Source: Cytobacillus gottheilii
GTDB lineage: Bacteria > Bacillota > Bacilli > Bacillales > Cytobacillaceae
Reading direction: 5' to 3'
Assembly: GCF_900166665.1 (NCBI RefSeq)
Contig: NZ_LT800494.1
Coordinates: 4,336,001 to 4,400,000, forward strand
DNA: 64,000 nucleotides
A program made the position numbers and the translations under genes. The notes under the pieces were generated by a model, which ran no database searches, was not told where the DNA came from, and saw only the letters and a list, made by a program, of their open reading frames with translations. Shown piece after piece: positions 54,330 to 63,739 of this stretch. How positions within the stretch are numbered: position 1 is the stretch's first letter; every line of letters starts with the position of its first letter.

Positions 54330-55322
54330 CTATCTTGCCATTAGCGTTTTTGCTCTTGCATCCTGCAGCCAGCATTCCACATGATGCTCCTGTGTCAGCC
54401 TTGTCTGGAAAGGATATGCTCTGCTGCACACCTCCATTGCATGTTCACAGCGGGCTGTAAATGGACAGCCTGCTGGAGGTGAAAATAAATCCGGTGGAGA
54501 ACCCATGATGGGAATCAGTTCATCATCCTCCAGATCAAGACGCGGAACAGACTTGAGCAGACCTTTTGTATACGGATGCTGCGGTTTGTAAAAAATTTCT
54601 CTGCGGGTGCCAGCTTCAACGATTTTGCCGGCATACATGACCGCAACTCGATCCGCAACTTGTGCAACTACGCCTAAGTCATGAGTAATCAAGATAATGG
54701 AGACACCTGTTTTCGCTTGAATATCCTTAAACAAGTCTAATATCTGCGCCTGAATGGTCACATCCAGAGCAGTCGTCGGTTCATCGGCTATCAGCACTTC
54801 CGGCTCACAAACAAGCGCCATTGCAATCATAATTCTTTGTCTCATCCCTCCGCTGAACTGATGAGGATAATGCTTAAGTCGTTCAGTCGGATTCGGAATG
54901 CCAACAAGCTTTAACATTTTTAATGTGTGATCTTTTGCTTTTTTTCGCGATATTCCTTCGTGCTGTATAATCGCTTCAATAATTTGCTCTCCTACCGTAA
55001 TGGTTGGGTTTAATGCCGTCATTGGATCCTGAAAGATCATGGATATATCAGCACCCCGAAGTTCCCTCATTTCAGATTCCTTCACCTTTGTTAAATCTCT
55101 GCCCTTAAACAAAACCGACCCATTTGTGATTTTTCCTGGAGGACTTGGAATTAATCGCATAATACTTTGTGAAGTAACACTCTTTCCGCACCCTGATTCT
55201 CCAACAATCGCCAGAATCTCTCCCTTATATAAATCAAAAGAAACTCCTCTGACTGCTTTTATTTCTCCCCCATAGGTTGAGAATGCGACATGAAGATCCT
55301 TTACCTCTAATGTTTTTTCCAT
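54330..55322 (-). CDS. dppD: DppD, dipeptide ABC transporter ATPase
   Basis: A 330-residue ATPase: Walker [10 protein letters not shown], signature FSGGMRQR, Walker B VLIADEP, switch His LITHDLG and C-terminal Cys motif CPFTARCEHAMEVC. It pairs with the YkfD ATPase later in the operon. It starts 4 nt after dppC. Confidence 0.95.
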   Translation of the reverse strand: MEKTLEVKDLHVAFSTYGGEIKAVRGVSFDLYKGEILAIVGESGCGKSVTSQSIMRLIPSPPGKITNGSVLFKGRDLTKVKESEMRELRGADISMIFQDPMTALNPTITVGEQIIEAIIQHEGISRKKAKDHTLKMLKLVGIPNPTERLKHYPHQFSGGMRQRIMIAMALVCEPEVLIADEPTTALDVTIQAQILDLFKDIQAKTGVSIILITHDLGVVAQVADRVAVMYAGKIVEAGTRREIFYKPQHPYTKGLLKSVPRLDLEDDELIPIMGSPPDLFSPPAGCPFTARCEHAMEVCSRAYPFQTRLTQEHHVECWLQDARAKTLMAR

Positions 55323-55326
55323 CTGT

Positions 55327-56280
55327 CTACCCCCTCAGCCTTGGATCAAGAGCATCCCGAAGTCCATCACCAAGCACATTGAATGAAAACATGGTTAAAG
55401 AAATAAATAATGCCGGGAAAAATAACCGCCACCAATGCCCAGATAAAATAGCGGACAATCCATCATTCGCCATAGAACCCCAGCTTGCTAATGGCGGCTG
55501 TATGCCTAGACCTAGAAAGCTAAGAAATGCTTCAGCAAAAATCGCTGAGGGAACAGTTAAAGTCATTTGAACAATGATTGGCCCCATTGTATTCGGCAGC
55601 AGGTTTTTCCGGATTATTCTAGGCGTTTTTGTGCCAAATGTTTTTGAAGCAAGGACAAATTCATGATTCTTCAGCTGTAAAACCTGTCCCCTAACAATTC
55701 GCGCCATTCCAACCCAGCCTGTAACAGATAAAGCGAAAATTATGGTGAACAAGCCTGGACCCATCACCACACTAATGAGAATGACAACAAGCAAATAAGG
55801 CAAACCATATAAAATTTCAATAAACCGCATCATTAAATGGTCTGTTCTTCCGCCTTTGTAGCCCGAAACACCTCCATAAATAACGCCAATGATGAAATCA
55901 ATTAAAGCAGCTACAATCCCAACGAACAGGGAAATTCTTGCTCCATACCATGTCCGTGCAAAAATATCACGGCCTAACTCATCTGTTCCAAACCAGTATT
56001 CGGATGATGGAGGCAGGTTTTGATTCATTAAAATCCCCTGTGATACATCATGCGGAGAAATCATCGGTCCAATGACTGCCATAATCGCCAACAGTGCTAA
56101 AAATAAGCTTCCTGCCATGGCCAGCTTATTCTTCAGTAATCTGCGCCACGCATCTTTCCAATAAGAGAGACTAGGACGAACAACTGCTTCCGCTGCTCCT
56201 TCATCCTTATTTATTGGTGTAAACCAGTCATCGGGAATGTCATGTGCTATGTTAGGATCATGCTGCTTCCGCAATTCCAT
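55327..56280 (-). CDS. dppC: DppC, dipeptide ABC transporter permease
   Basis: A 317-residue protein with six membrane segments, N-terminal OppC extension and the coupling-loop motif EAFLSFLGLGIQPPLASWGSM. The start codon shares one base with the dppB stop (TAATG). Confidence 0.95.
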   Translation of the reverse strand: MELRKQHDPNIAHDIPDDWFTPINKDEGAAEAVVRPSLSYWKDAWRRLLKNKLAMAGSLFLALLAIMAVIGPMISPHDVSQGILMNQNLPPSSEYWFGTDELGRDIFARTWYGARISLFVGIVAALIDFIIGVIYGGVSGYKGGRTDHLMMRFIEILYGLPYLLVVILISVVMGPGLFTIIFALSVTGWVGMARIVRGQVLQLKNHEFVLASKTFGTKTPRIIRKNLLPNTMGPIIVQMTLTVPSAIFAEAFLSFLGLGIQPPLASWGSMANDGLSAILSGHWWRLFFPALFISLTMFSFNVLGDGLRDALDPRLRG

Positions 56281-57212
56281 TAAATCCCCTCCTTCTTATG
56301 CAGCTTAATGCGCGGGTCAAGAATGCCGTAAGCAATATCGACTAAGAAAAGCATGATGATCAGGATAGAGCTATAAAAGACAGTGGTACCCATAATAACA
56401 GGGTAATCACGCTGGTTAATGCTTTCGACGAAATACTTGCCCATACCAGGAATGGCAAAGATCTTTTCAATAACAAAGGTGCCAGTTAAAATACTTGCTG
56501 CAAGGGAGCCGAGAATGGTCACTACTGGAAGCAAGGCATTCCTTAACGCATGCTTAAAAATGATTTTCACTGGAGATAACCCTTTTGCTTTAGCTGTTCG
56601 GATATAATCCTGTGTTAAAACTTCCAGCATGCTGGATCTTGTTAAGCGGGCAATGATCGCCATGGGTCCTGTAGCTAAGGCGAGTGTGGGAAGTACCATA
56701 TGCATGGAACTTGACCAGGTTGCAACCGGAAAAATTGGGAGATTAACAGCGAGCTGCTGAATAAGCATCGTCGCCAATACAAAGTTTGGGATGGATATCC
56801 CAAGCACGGCAATGGTCATCGCCAAATAATCGATAAAGCCGTTATGGCGAAGAGCAGCAATCACACCAAGGGTAATTCCTGATATAACAGCAACAATCAG
56901 GGTGACAATACCAAGCTCAAAGGAGATCGGAAACCCTCTGCCTAACATCTCGTTAACGGTTTGTGATGATTTTTTAATCGAAGGACCAAAATCAAACGTT
57001 ACAACCGACTTGAGATAATTTCCGTATTGAACAATTAATGGCTGATCCAGCTGATAGAACTTTTCCAGATTTTCCTGAACTGCTTCACTTGTAGCACGCT
57101 CCTCATTAAAAGGGGAACCAGGAATGGAATGCATTAAAAAGAACGTCAATGTAACGATGAACCAAAGTGTAATAACCATAGCGATAAGGCGTTTAAGTAT
57201 ATACTTGGCCAA
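56280..57212 (-). CDS. dppB: DppB, dipeptide ABC transporter permease
   Basis: A 310-residue OppB/DppB permease. It starts YILKRLIAMVITLWFIVTLTFFLMHSIPG, has TARAKGLSP-like coupling loop (RTAKAKGLSPVKIIFKHALRNALLP) and ends LDPRIKLHKK. It is 12 nt downstream of dppA. Confidence 0.95.
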   Translation of the reverse strand: MAKYILKRLIAMVITLWFIVTLTFFLMHSIPGSPFNEERATSEAVQENLEKFYQLDQPLIVQYGNYLKSVVTFDFGPSIKKSSQTVNEMLGRGFPISFELGIVTLIVAVISGITLGVIAALRHNGFIDYLAMTIAVLGISIPNFVLATMLIQQLAVNLPIFPVATWSSSMHMVLPTLALATGPMAIIARLTRSSMLEVLTQDYIRTAKAKGLSPVKIIFKHALRNALLPVVTILGSLAASILTGTFVIEKIFAIPGMGKYFVESINQRDYPVIMGTTVFYSSILIIMLFLVDIAYGILDPRIKLHKKEGI

Positions 57213-57224
57213 ATCCAGCCCCCC

Positions 57225-58049
57225 CTAACAGAATGATGTATGCATCGCCAGCTCTGTCATAACAAGCATGGCACGATAGGCTTCAAGAATATCCTTTGCT
57301 TGAAATTTGACAATGGTCGTTCCTTCTTCAATTTCCGCACCAGGCATTAATGCTGCCCACTCGGCTTGCCCGTAGTTGGCAAATTCAATGCGAAGAACTG
57401 GATTGGAAGGAGGCACAAGCGGTTTTACGTTGTCTCTATTTGCTAATGCTTCTTTTGTTTTTTCCCGTAACAATTCACCTGCTTTTGCCGGTGTGAGCGA
57501 CTGAACCGCTGACCTGGAGATTGTTTTTTTGACAATGGCGGTTGTGACATTGGGGATGAGTTCTTCTGCTTCTAATGCCGCCTGGTCATCTCCTGCAACC
57601 AAGAGGATCGGAACCCCATGATACCCTGCCACCAGTGCATTAAAGCCCATTTCTCCAATTGCCATATCGTTTATGTACATATGCCTCACGCCAAAAATCA
57701 TTGAATGAGACATCGCTCCTCTCATCGAAGCCCGGGCATGATAACCCACAAACGCAGCTCCGCTAAATGAAGAGTCTAAACCTTGTACCATTGAAAATGG
57801 TTTAACATCTCCTACATTCACAGTTGCTTCCGGATGAAGCCTTTCAATCAGCAGGTTATTCATTTTTGAATGGCTGTCATTCACCAGCACCTCTGTACAG
57901 CCTTGCTGAAACGCCTCGGTTACCACATAATTCGCCTCATCTGTCATTAAAATCCGGCCACGCTCGTAATTATGCCGGGATGAATCCACATGCGTATAAT
58001 CCGCCAAACCCGTAACGCCTTCCATATCTACTGAAATATAAAACTTCAA
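57225..58049 (-). CDS. dppA: DppA, D-aminopeptidase
   Basis: A 274-residue zinc D-aminopeptidase (M55), the exact length of the B. subtilis enzyme and very similar to it: SVDMEGVTGL, VLVNDSHSKMNN, FVGYHARAS, GEMGFNALVAG and AVQSLTPAKAG. It releases D-Ala from D-Ala-containing peptides. I start at the TTG at 58049, 8 nt after AAGGGGG; the ATG 13 codons upstream would add an N-terminus absent from the family. It is the first gene of the operon. In B. subtilis dpp is repressed by CodY and AbrB. Confidence 0.95.
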   Translation of the reverse strand: MKFYISVDMEGVTGLADYTHVDSSRHNYERGRILMTDEANYVVTEAFQQGCTEVLVNDSHSKMNNLLIERLHPEATVNVGDVKPFSMVQGLDSSFSGAAFVGYHARASMRGAMSHSMIFGVRHMYINDMAIGEMGFNALVAGYHGVPILLVAGDDQAALEAEELIPNVTTAIVKKTISRSAVQSLTPAKAGELLREKTKEALANRDNVKPLVPPSNPVLRIEFANYGQAEWAALMPGAEIEEGTTIVKFQAKDILEAYRAMLVMTELAMHTSFC

Positions 58050-58092
58050 CCCCGAAACCCCCTTCTCACTCTTCCAAACCATTTTCATAAAT

Positions 58093-58127
58093 TGTTAGAT
58101 TATATGACAAAAACCCAATGAATATAA
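58093..58127 (-). promoter_or_regulatory. Probable dpp-ykf promoter region
   Basis: A TATAAT (58099-58104, minus strand) lies 50 nt before the dppA start; the -35 side is weak (TTATAT at 17 nt). An AATTTATGAAAAT stretch downstream is a poor match to a CodY box. The region abuts the 126-bp repeats. Confidence 0.45.
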
Positions 58128-58437
58128 AGAAAACTTGCCGAGTGGCAAGCCGTTAGGCGCAGACAGAGGCCTAGTTGTACTTATACTTCCTTCTCACTGG
58201 GGCACTGCCTCGAATTTTCTTCTTCGTCCCCAGTGATCTCACCAGGAAGTGTAAAGAAAACTCGCCGATTGGCAAGTAGTAGACGCAGACAGAGGCGTAG
58301 TTGCACTTATACTTCCTTCTCAACGAGGGGCTACGTCGAATCAGCTCCTTTGACCTCGGTGATCCCCAAAGGAAGTGTAAAGAAAACTTGCCGAGTGGCA
58401 AGCCGTTAGGCGCAGACAGAGGCCTAGTTGCTCTTAT
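58125..58437. repeat. ~126-bp tandem repeat, two and a half units
   Basis: TAAAGAAAACT starts at 58125, 58252 and 58378 (periods 127 and 126). Each unit has a small hairpin (CTTGCC/GGCAAG, partly degenerate in unit 2) and, in the complete units, a large hairpin closed by CTTCCTTCTC and its partner near GGAAG. GACAGAGGC and TAGTTG recur. A solo copy lies at 19161-19290. Confidence 0.85.
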
Positions 58438-58548
58438 TCTTTCGGAAATCACTCAACGATTTCAAATTCCCAAACGCCTTTCACTGTAAGTTTTCGGGAA
58501 TTACCCTCCACTTCCATCTCTCAAATGAAATCTTAAAATCAAACTCTA

Positions 58549-58602
58549 TGAAAAAATCCAGCTGCCAGAGTAGATGTCTATTTACTCTGACAGCTGGATT
58601 TC
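58549..58602 (-). terminator. Intrinsic terminator after the DUF3870 gene
   Basis: On the minus strand AAATCCAGCTGTCAGAGTA pairs with TACTCTGGCAGCTGGATTT (one G-T), followed by TTT. Strong stem. Confidence 0.9.
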
Positions 58603-58625
58603 ATCTGTGAAAGCAGAAGAAGCAG

Positions 58626-58943
58626 CTATACATTCGTTATTTGCATGTATTTAATATTCGCATTTTTAAATGCAACCATAAGAGCTTTTTGGGACGAGCC
58701 AAAATACCTAGATTCTATTTGCTCTAAAACAAGATCGAGATCTTTCATATTTTTGGATGTCAACATTGCCTTCACGAAATTAGAAGTGATGTCGATTGTT
58801 GATGTACATTCAGCATCCAGAATTTCACCGGTATCCCGATTAACAACAAGCGCAATAAAAAAACCATTATATTGCTGTGTAATTGCATTATTCGTGGTTG
58901 TCTTACTTTCTCCGACTATGTAAATGGTATTATCTGCAAACAT
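58626..58943 (-). CDS. DUF3870 domain protein
   Basis: A 105-residue small alpha/beta protein matching the DUF3870 pattern: a G-x-y-x-tiny start (IYIVGESKTTTNNAIT), a central acidic strand IVNRDTGEILDAECTSTI, and the C-terminal RYFGSSQKALMVAFKNANIKY. Family members occur singly or near amino-acid catabolism genes; the function is not known. Confidence 0.8.
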   Translation of the reverse strand: MFADNTIYIVGESKTTTNNAITQQYNGFFIALVVNRDTGEILDAECTSTIDITSNFVKAMLTSKNMKDLDLVLEQIESRYFGSSQKALMVAFKNANIKYMQITNV

Positions 58944-59086
58944 CTTTACGCCCCCTGATCACGGATATTATATGAGGTATTTATGCGTTAGCATAAACAT
59001 TCATTATAATGCATGACCTATAACAGAATTGTAATACACATGTTTCGCTTTGACAATCCTTTTGATAGATTTTTCTAAATATTTTA

Positions 59087-60274
59087 TCAATTAACCATTA
59101 ATATTTCCTTTGCTGCCCGAAGTAAATCCTCTCCAGACATGCTCTTTGGACCACCGCCTTGAGCTAACGATTTATTTCCGCCTCCTTTGCCATTGATCCT
59201 GCTCAGCAGTTCATTCGCTAGCTGTTTCATATTAGCAGCGGAGCCGTTTCCGCATGCACAAACAAACTGAAGCTTATCCTCTAGCTCATTAATCAAAATA
59301 ACCACAGAGTCTTCTGCTAACTCTGTTATTTTACGTGCTAATGTTTGTAATTCTTTAATGGAGCGACCGTTAAAAACAGCTTGTACGTTATCCTCGGTTT
59401 TATGCTGAATCAGCAATTCCTTCGCTTCATAGGATAATAATTGCTCGTTTTTATTCTCCACATCCTTCTCCAGTGTTTTAGAATCTTTTATTAGTCGCAT
59501 AGCAGCATCTGCAACATCTTCCTGCGGCGCATTTAATGCGGCTGTCAGCTGCTTCATTACGCTATGTTTTTCATGAAGCTGTTTTAGTACACGATTGCCG
59601 CATACAAATTGAACTCGGATATTTTGCTTTTGCTTTTCCCAATCCAGTATTTTAATAGTGGAGACCTGTCCAGTTGATGAAGGATGAGTGCCTCCACAGC
59701 CGTTATAATCAAAATCCGGGATAATAACAAGGCGAATATTTTCCGAGACAGACGGCTGCTTGCGAAGCGGATATTGAATAGCCTCCGCAGCGCTGACCCA
59801 CTTCGTCTCTATTGGTCTATTTTCGAAAATGATTTCATTCGCAAGTGTCTCTGCGGCTAACGCTTCCTCCTCCCTCAAAGTATTTGTATGAATATCAATG
59901 GTACAAGTCTCCTTCCCCAGATGAAAACTTACTGTCTGGAATTCAAAAAGCTCTGCAAACGCCGCTGATAAAATATGCTGTCCAGCATGCTGCTGCATAT
60001 GATCAAGGCGGCGGGACCAATCAACCTCTCCTGTGATCTCACCTTGTGTTAATGGTGCGTTTATATAATGACGAATTTCACCTTCTATTTCTTCAACAGC
60101 CACAACCTCTACTTCATTCAATCTTCCAATGTCGTGCGGCTGGCCGCCTCCAGTGGGATAAAATGCGGTTTGATCAAGAATAGCATAGAGATTCCCTTGT
60201 TCATCTTTAGCTTGCTGCAGTACATTTGCAGTGAACTTTTTCTTATAAGAATCCTGATAATAAAGCTTTTTCAT
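59087..60274 (-). CDS. Alanyl-tRNA editing protein AlaX (long form with DHHA1)
   Basis: A 395-residue stand-alone editing protein. N-terminal beta-barrel (TAFYPTGGGQPHDIG), zinc/editing motifs HMQQHAGQH (HxxxH) and CGGTHPSS, and a C-terminal DHHA1 domain (GGGNKSLAQGGG). It hydrolyses Ser- or Gly-mischarged tRNA-Ala. GGAAGGAAG precedes the ATG. Confidence 0.92.
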   Translation of the reverse strand: MKKLYYQDSYKKKFTANVLQQAKDEQGNLYAILDQTAFYPTGGGQPHDIGRLNEVEVVAVEEIEGEIRHYINAPLTQGEITGEVDWSRRLDHMQQHAGQHILSAAFAELFEFQTVSFHLGKETCTIDIHTNTLREEEALAAETLANEIIFENRPIETKWVSAAEAIQYPLRKQPSVSENIRLVIIPDFDYNGCGGTHPSSTGQVSTIKILDWEKQKQNIRVQFVCGNRVLKQLHEKHSVMKQLTAALNAPQEDVADAAMRLIKDSKTLEKDVENKNEQLLSYEAKELLIQHKTEDNVQAVFNGRSIKELQTLARKITELAEDSVVILINELEDKLQFVCACGNGSAANMKQLANELLSRINGKGGGNKSLAQGGGPKSMSGEDLLRAAKEILMVN

Positions 60275-60335
60275 AAATTTTCTTCCTTCCTAATTAATTT
60301 CGGTAAATTTTACCTGCCTTATTTTTTATGTGCAG

Positions 60336-60341
60336 GGGGTA
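60336..60341 (+). promoter_or_regulatory. Possible sigma-B -10 element before the YflT-type gene
   Basis: GGGTAT lies 36 nt before the ATG, the expected distance, and the gene belongs to a family induced by SigB. However, the -35 region at 13-16 nt does not match GTTTAA (best CCTTAT). Low confidence. Confidence 0.3.
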
Positions 60342-60377
60342 TGTACATTATATACAAGCCCAAGGAGGTTATAAAAT

Positions 60378-61112
60378 ATGGCAACGAATAAACAAGTAGT
60401 TGGTTCCTATACAAATGAGCGTGAGGCTATTGACGCAGTAGAACGATTAAGAGCAGATGGCTATCGATCAGAGGATATCTCCGTGATTAGCCGCAACAGA
60501 GCAAACTTGGAAGAAGTGACAGAAGAAACTGGAACGAAAGCGGAACAAGGGTTAGCAACTGGTGCAGCTACAGGAGGCATATTAGGCGGATTAACCGGCA
60601 TTCTTGCTGGAGTCGGCGCCTTGGCGATTCCGGGTATTGGTCCGATTGTTGCAGCTGGACCAATTGCTACCGCATTAGCTGGAGCTGCAGTTGGTGCAGG
60701 AGCTGGCTCTATAGCGGGGGCATTAATTGGAATGGGTATTCCAGAAGATGAGGCAAATCGTTACGAAGCTGATGTGAAAGAGGGCAATATTCTTGTGATT
60801 GTAGATTCACATTCAGCAGCAGATGAGTTGGCATCCAGCAATGATTTGCGCAATGATCCAAACTCGAATCTATCTAGAAAAGGCGAAGAAGAGGATCCTT
60901 TAAATCCCGGTGAAATGGATAACAGAAGCTATGCACCTGATGATCAAACTGCGCCAATACCTGATGTAAATATAGATCCAAACCGTCCGTTAAATGAAAG
61001 AATGGAGGCGGATCCTGAAAACTACCCTAGCGGATATGCCGATGAAATCGGAACTAGGGACGGAAGACTCAGAAAGTTTAATGCACGAGAGGATAATCCT
61101 TTTAAAGATTAA
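60378..61112 (+). CDS. YflT-type general stress protein
   Basis: A 244-residue protein. The N-terminal YflT domain (about 1-60; VVGSYTNEREAIDAVERLRADGY ... DISVISRN) is followed by a glycine/alanine-rich hydrophobic region (about 60-130) resembling paired glycine-zipper helices, then an acidic, Pro/Asn-rich tail. The architecture is that of sigma-B-type general stress proteins (GsiB/YflT class); the function is unknown. AAGGAGG is 9 nt before the ATG. Confidence 0.88.
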   Translation: MATNKQVVGSYTNEREAIDAVERLRADGYRSEDISVISRNRANLEEVTEETGTKAEQGLATGAATGGILGGLTGILAGVGALAIPGIGPIVAAGPIATALAGAAVGAGAGSIAGALIGMGIPEDEANRYEADVKEGNILVIVDSHSAADELASSNDLRNDPNSNLSRKGEEEDPLNPGEMDNRSYAPDDQTAPIPDVNIDPNRPLNERMEADPENYPSGYADEIGTRDGRLRKFNAREDNPFKD

Positions 61113-61118
61113 GATAAA

Positions 61119-61164
61119 TGAAAAGGTTTGGGATGATGATGAATTCATTCCAAACCTTTTTTAT
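61119..61164. terminator. Bidirectional terminator between the YflT-type gene and dsdA
   Basis: AAAAGGTTTGGGATGA, 8-nt loop, TCATTCCAAACCTTTT (one mismatch), then T-run; convergent genes. Confidence 0.88.
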
Positions 61165-61169
61165 GTGTC

Positions 61170-62510
61170 CTATTTTTTAAGAACATCTTCATAAATCTGC
61201 TTGCCTTTTAAATAATATTCCTTCATCTCACTCTCAGGCACCATTGACCCGCCTGTTGCCCAGACGATATGTGTGGCGTTATGCTGATCGTGCTTGAGCT
61301 CTTGTTTTCTGATGTAAGAGTGGTTTTCCTGAAGATGAATATATCCGCTAAACCCTGCAAGGGCGGATGGTTCAAGGTACAGATTCTCATGCTCCGCCAG
61401 CTGGTATAATAATGCAAACAGCCTATCATCTGAGACCGTGTGAATACCGCTGACAGCATATTTAATTGCTCGTGCCACTAAGCCAGATGGCCGGCCGACA
61501 GCGAGTCCGTCTGCTGCTGTGTCATTATCAAGCCCAATATCCTGAACAGAAATATTATCGTCAAGTCCTGTCATTAAGCCAAGCAGCATACATGGAGAAT
61601 GGACAGATTCTGCAAAAAAGCAATGTACATGCTCTCCAAATACTTTCTTTAATCCAAACGTTACGCCACCGGGTCCACCGCCTACTCCACATGGAAGATA
61701 AACAAAAAGAGGATGCTCACGATCTATTGTCATTCCCTTAAGATCCAGCTGCTTTTTAAGCCGTAATGCAGCGACAGCGTACCCTAAGAAAAGATGCTTG
61801 GAATCCTCATCATCAACAAAATACATCGTATCGTTTCGCTCTGCCTGTGCCCGTCCTTGAGCGACCGCTTCGCTGAAATCACCAACGTGCTCAATAACGT
61901 TCGCACCTTTATACCGCAGCAAGTCCTTTTTCCATTGTTTTGCATCTGCAGACATATGAACATATACTTCGAAACCTAACACTGCCGCCATAATTCCAAT
62001 ACTTAGCCCTAAGTTTCCGGTAGATCCAACTGCAATACTGTATTGAGAAAAGAAGTGCCTAAAGGGCTCACTTGCAAATGCTTCATAATGATCATGCTCA
62101 GTTATCAATCCATGCTGAAGCGCAAGATCTTCCGCATGCTTTAAGACCTCATATATTCCTCCTCGGGCCTTTATACTCCCGGATATAGGAAGATGGCTGT
62201 CACATTTTAATAAAAGCTCACCTGTCATCTTTATTCCTAAAGTATCACTAAGGTTCTGCTTCATTTTTTCTACGGAAAGGAGTGGAGATTCGATGATGCC
62301 TCCGCTCTCTCTGCTGTCAGGAAAAACCTTTTCAATAAACGGAGCAAACCTCTGTAATCTTTTTTCGGCGTCTTCTATATCTGCCATACCAAGATCTGCT
62401 GTCACTTCATTCCGATAATTCGGATTCTCCCAAGTTACTTCTTTATATGTCCGTAAATCTTTTATTAACGGAAACCTTACTTCTAATTCAGCAATATCGA
62501 TTTCGTTCAT
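61170..62510 (-). CDS. dsdA: D-serine ammonia-lyase (dehydratase)
   Basis: A 446-residue fold-type II PLP enzyme. The PLP lysine is in [14 protein letters not shown] (about Lys118), the phosphate-binding glycines in [12 protein letters not shown], and the substrate region [16 protein letters not shown]. It converts D-serine to pyruvate and ammonia. GGGGGG precedes the ATG. Monocistronic. Confidence 0.94.
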   Translation of the reverse strand: MNEIDIAELEVRFPLIKDLRTYKEVTWENPNYRNEVTADLGMADIEDAEKRLQRFAPFIEKVFPDSRESGGIIESPLLSVEKMKQNLSDTLGIKMTGELLLKCDSHLPISGSIKARGGIYEVLKHAEDLALQHGLITEHDHYEAFASEPFRHFFSQYSIAVGSTGNLGLSIGIMAAVLGFEVYVHMSADAKQWKKDLLRYKGANVIEHVGDFSEAVAQGRAQAERNDTMYFVDDEDSKHLFLGYAVAALRLKKQLDLKGMTIDREHPLFVYLPCGVGGGPGGVTFGLKKVFGEHVHCFFAESVHSPCMLLGLMTGLDDNISVQDIGLDNDTAADGLAVGRPSGLVARAIKYAVSGIHTVSDDRLFALLYQLAEHENLYLEPSALAGFSGYIHLQENHSYIRKQELKHDQHNATHIVWATGGSMVPESEMKEYYLKGKQIYEDVLKK

Positions 62511-62574
62511 GTTTTCCCCCCGCCCCGCTCATTTTGCTACTACCATACAATGACGCAGCCTTTCCAGGCAAGGG

Positions 62575-63420
62575 TTAGAAAATCATTTTTGTACCAGAAG
62601 GATCCTTTACAATATATTGCCCATTCGCTTTGGCTATATCTATTCCAAGTGTCTTCAGTCTATTAACGGCGGCTTGGCGTTCCTCTTCATTCGGATAAAC
62701 GAGTGTAAAAGATTCCATTCCCGCATGAGCCTCACTTGGCGCAGGAGCTCCAATCCCATTCCATGTATTTAATCCAATATGGTGGTGATATCCTCCTGTT
62801 GAAATGAAGAGAGCCTGCCCTCCATATGTGCAGACAGTTTGAAATCCTAATCCCTTTATATAGAATTCTTTTGTTTTCGCAAACTCTGAAACATGCAGAT
62901 GAATATGCCCCATGATGGTTCCAGCAGGAAGACCCTCCCAATGACTTCCATCCCATTCAGATAATACACCTTCAACATCCATTGCATTTGTTGCCATGAC
63001 AACCTCGCCGTTTTCCCATTCCCAGCCTTCAGAAGTACGATCTCGGTAAATTTCAATCCCATTCCCATCTGGATCAGCTAAGTAAAGGGCTTCACTTACT
63101 AAATGGTCGGATGCGCCTTGCAGAGGATAACCTGTGCTGATTAAATGTCGAATCACCGCTGCAAGGTCTTTACGCTCTGGCAGAAGCAGTGCAAAATGGT
63201 ACAAGCCTGATGTTCGATTTTGCTTTGGAAAGATAGGAGATGGCTGAGTTAATGAAATAAGCTCTGTTTTTCCATCAGCAGATAAAAGCGCAGTATGGTC
63301 TGATTGCTCTAATACCGTTAACCCAAGTATATCCTGATAAAACGCTAGTGATCTTTGCAAATCCTGAACCTTTAAATGCACATGCCCCACATAAACATGT
63401 GGAGATTCATGAAATACCAT
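62575..63420 (-). CDS. catE: Catechol 2,3-dioxygenase, CatE-type (VOC superfamily)
   Basis: A 281-residue protein with two VOC domains. The first holds YVGHVHLKVQDLQRSLAFY, the second IMGHIHLHVSEFAKTKEFY; the metal histidines are in GHIHLHV and YHHHIGLNTW and the Glu near the C-terminus. CatE of B. subtilis opens catechol rings and protects against catechol. AAGGAG is 8 nt before the ATG at 63420. The TACT-N7-AGTA operator directly upstream supports the assignment. Confidence 0.9.
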   Translation of the reverse strand: MVFHESPHVYVGHVHLKVQDLQRSLAFYQDILGLTVLEQSDHTALLSADGKTELISLTQPSPIFPKQNRTSGLYHFALLLPERKDLAAVIRHLISTGYPLQGASDHLVSEALYLADPDGNGIEIYRDRTSEGWEWENGEVVMATNAMDVEGVLSEWDGSHWEGLPAGTIMGHIHLHVSEFAKTKEFYIKGLGFQTVCTYGGQALFISTGGYHHHIGLNTWNGIGAPAPSEAHAGMESFTLVYPNEEERQAAVNRLKTLGIDIAKANGQYIVKDPSGTKMIF

Positions 63421-63441
63421 ATTAATTTCTCCTTCTCTTTC

Positions 63442-63459
63442 ACTTACTTTATGTAAGTA
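63442..63459. promoter_or_regulatory. YodB/CatR-type operator of catE
   Basis: TACTTTATGTAAGTA (63445-63459) fits TACT-N7-AGTA, the box bound by the DUF24/MarR repressors YodB and CatR in B. subtilis. The longer inverted repeat ACTTAC-TTTAT-GTAAGT (63442-63458) surrounds it. It lies 22-39 nt before the catE ATG. Confidence 0.8.
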
Positions 63460-63692
63460 ATTATATTTTTGAAATAAACTATTGTCAATATTCATTCTCT
63501 GAATCTTCGGTTTTTCCTGTGATAAATATTACTCTGGCAGCACGTTGTTTATTAAATGGTCACTGACACATACTAGACTCTAACTGGTGTTTTTAGTTTA
63601 TTCTGCCTATAGCTTTTTAATGTAAACGCTTTACAAACAGTGCTAAAACGTTCACACCATTTTGGAAATCTTTGTATTAAAATAGAGTTATA

Positions 63693-63708
63693 TGTGATGT
63701 ACTTCACA
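63693..63708. promoter_or_regulatory. Fnr/CRP-type site before the FNT gene
   Basis: TGTGATGTACTTCACA, a perfect TGTGA-N6-TCACA palindrome as bound by B. subtilis Fnr. Its centre is about 40 nt before the ATG. No -10 box lies between site and gene, so it may overlap the promoter rather than activate from -41. Confidence 0.7.
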
Positions 63709-63739
63709 ACACTTTACTTATTGCCGGAGGTTTTCCGAT

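Noticed and set aside
58050..58127. CodY box before dppA
   Set aside because: The best match to AATTTTCWGAAAATT is poor (about 9 of 15), although CodY control is known for dpp in B. subtilis.
63631..63645. Catabolite-responsive element TGTAAACGCTTTACA
   Set aside because: The palindrome has an odd centre and the last two consensus positions are shifted by one base relative to the CcpA site, so it is not a convincing cre.
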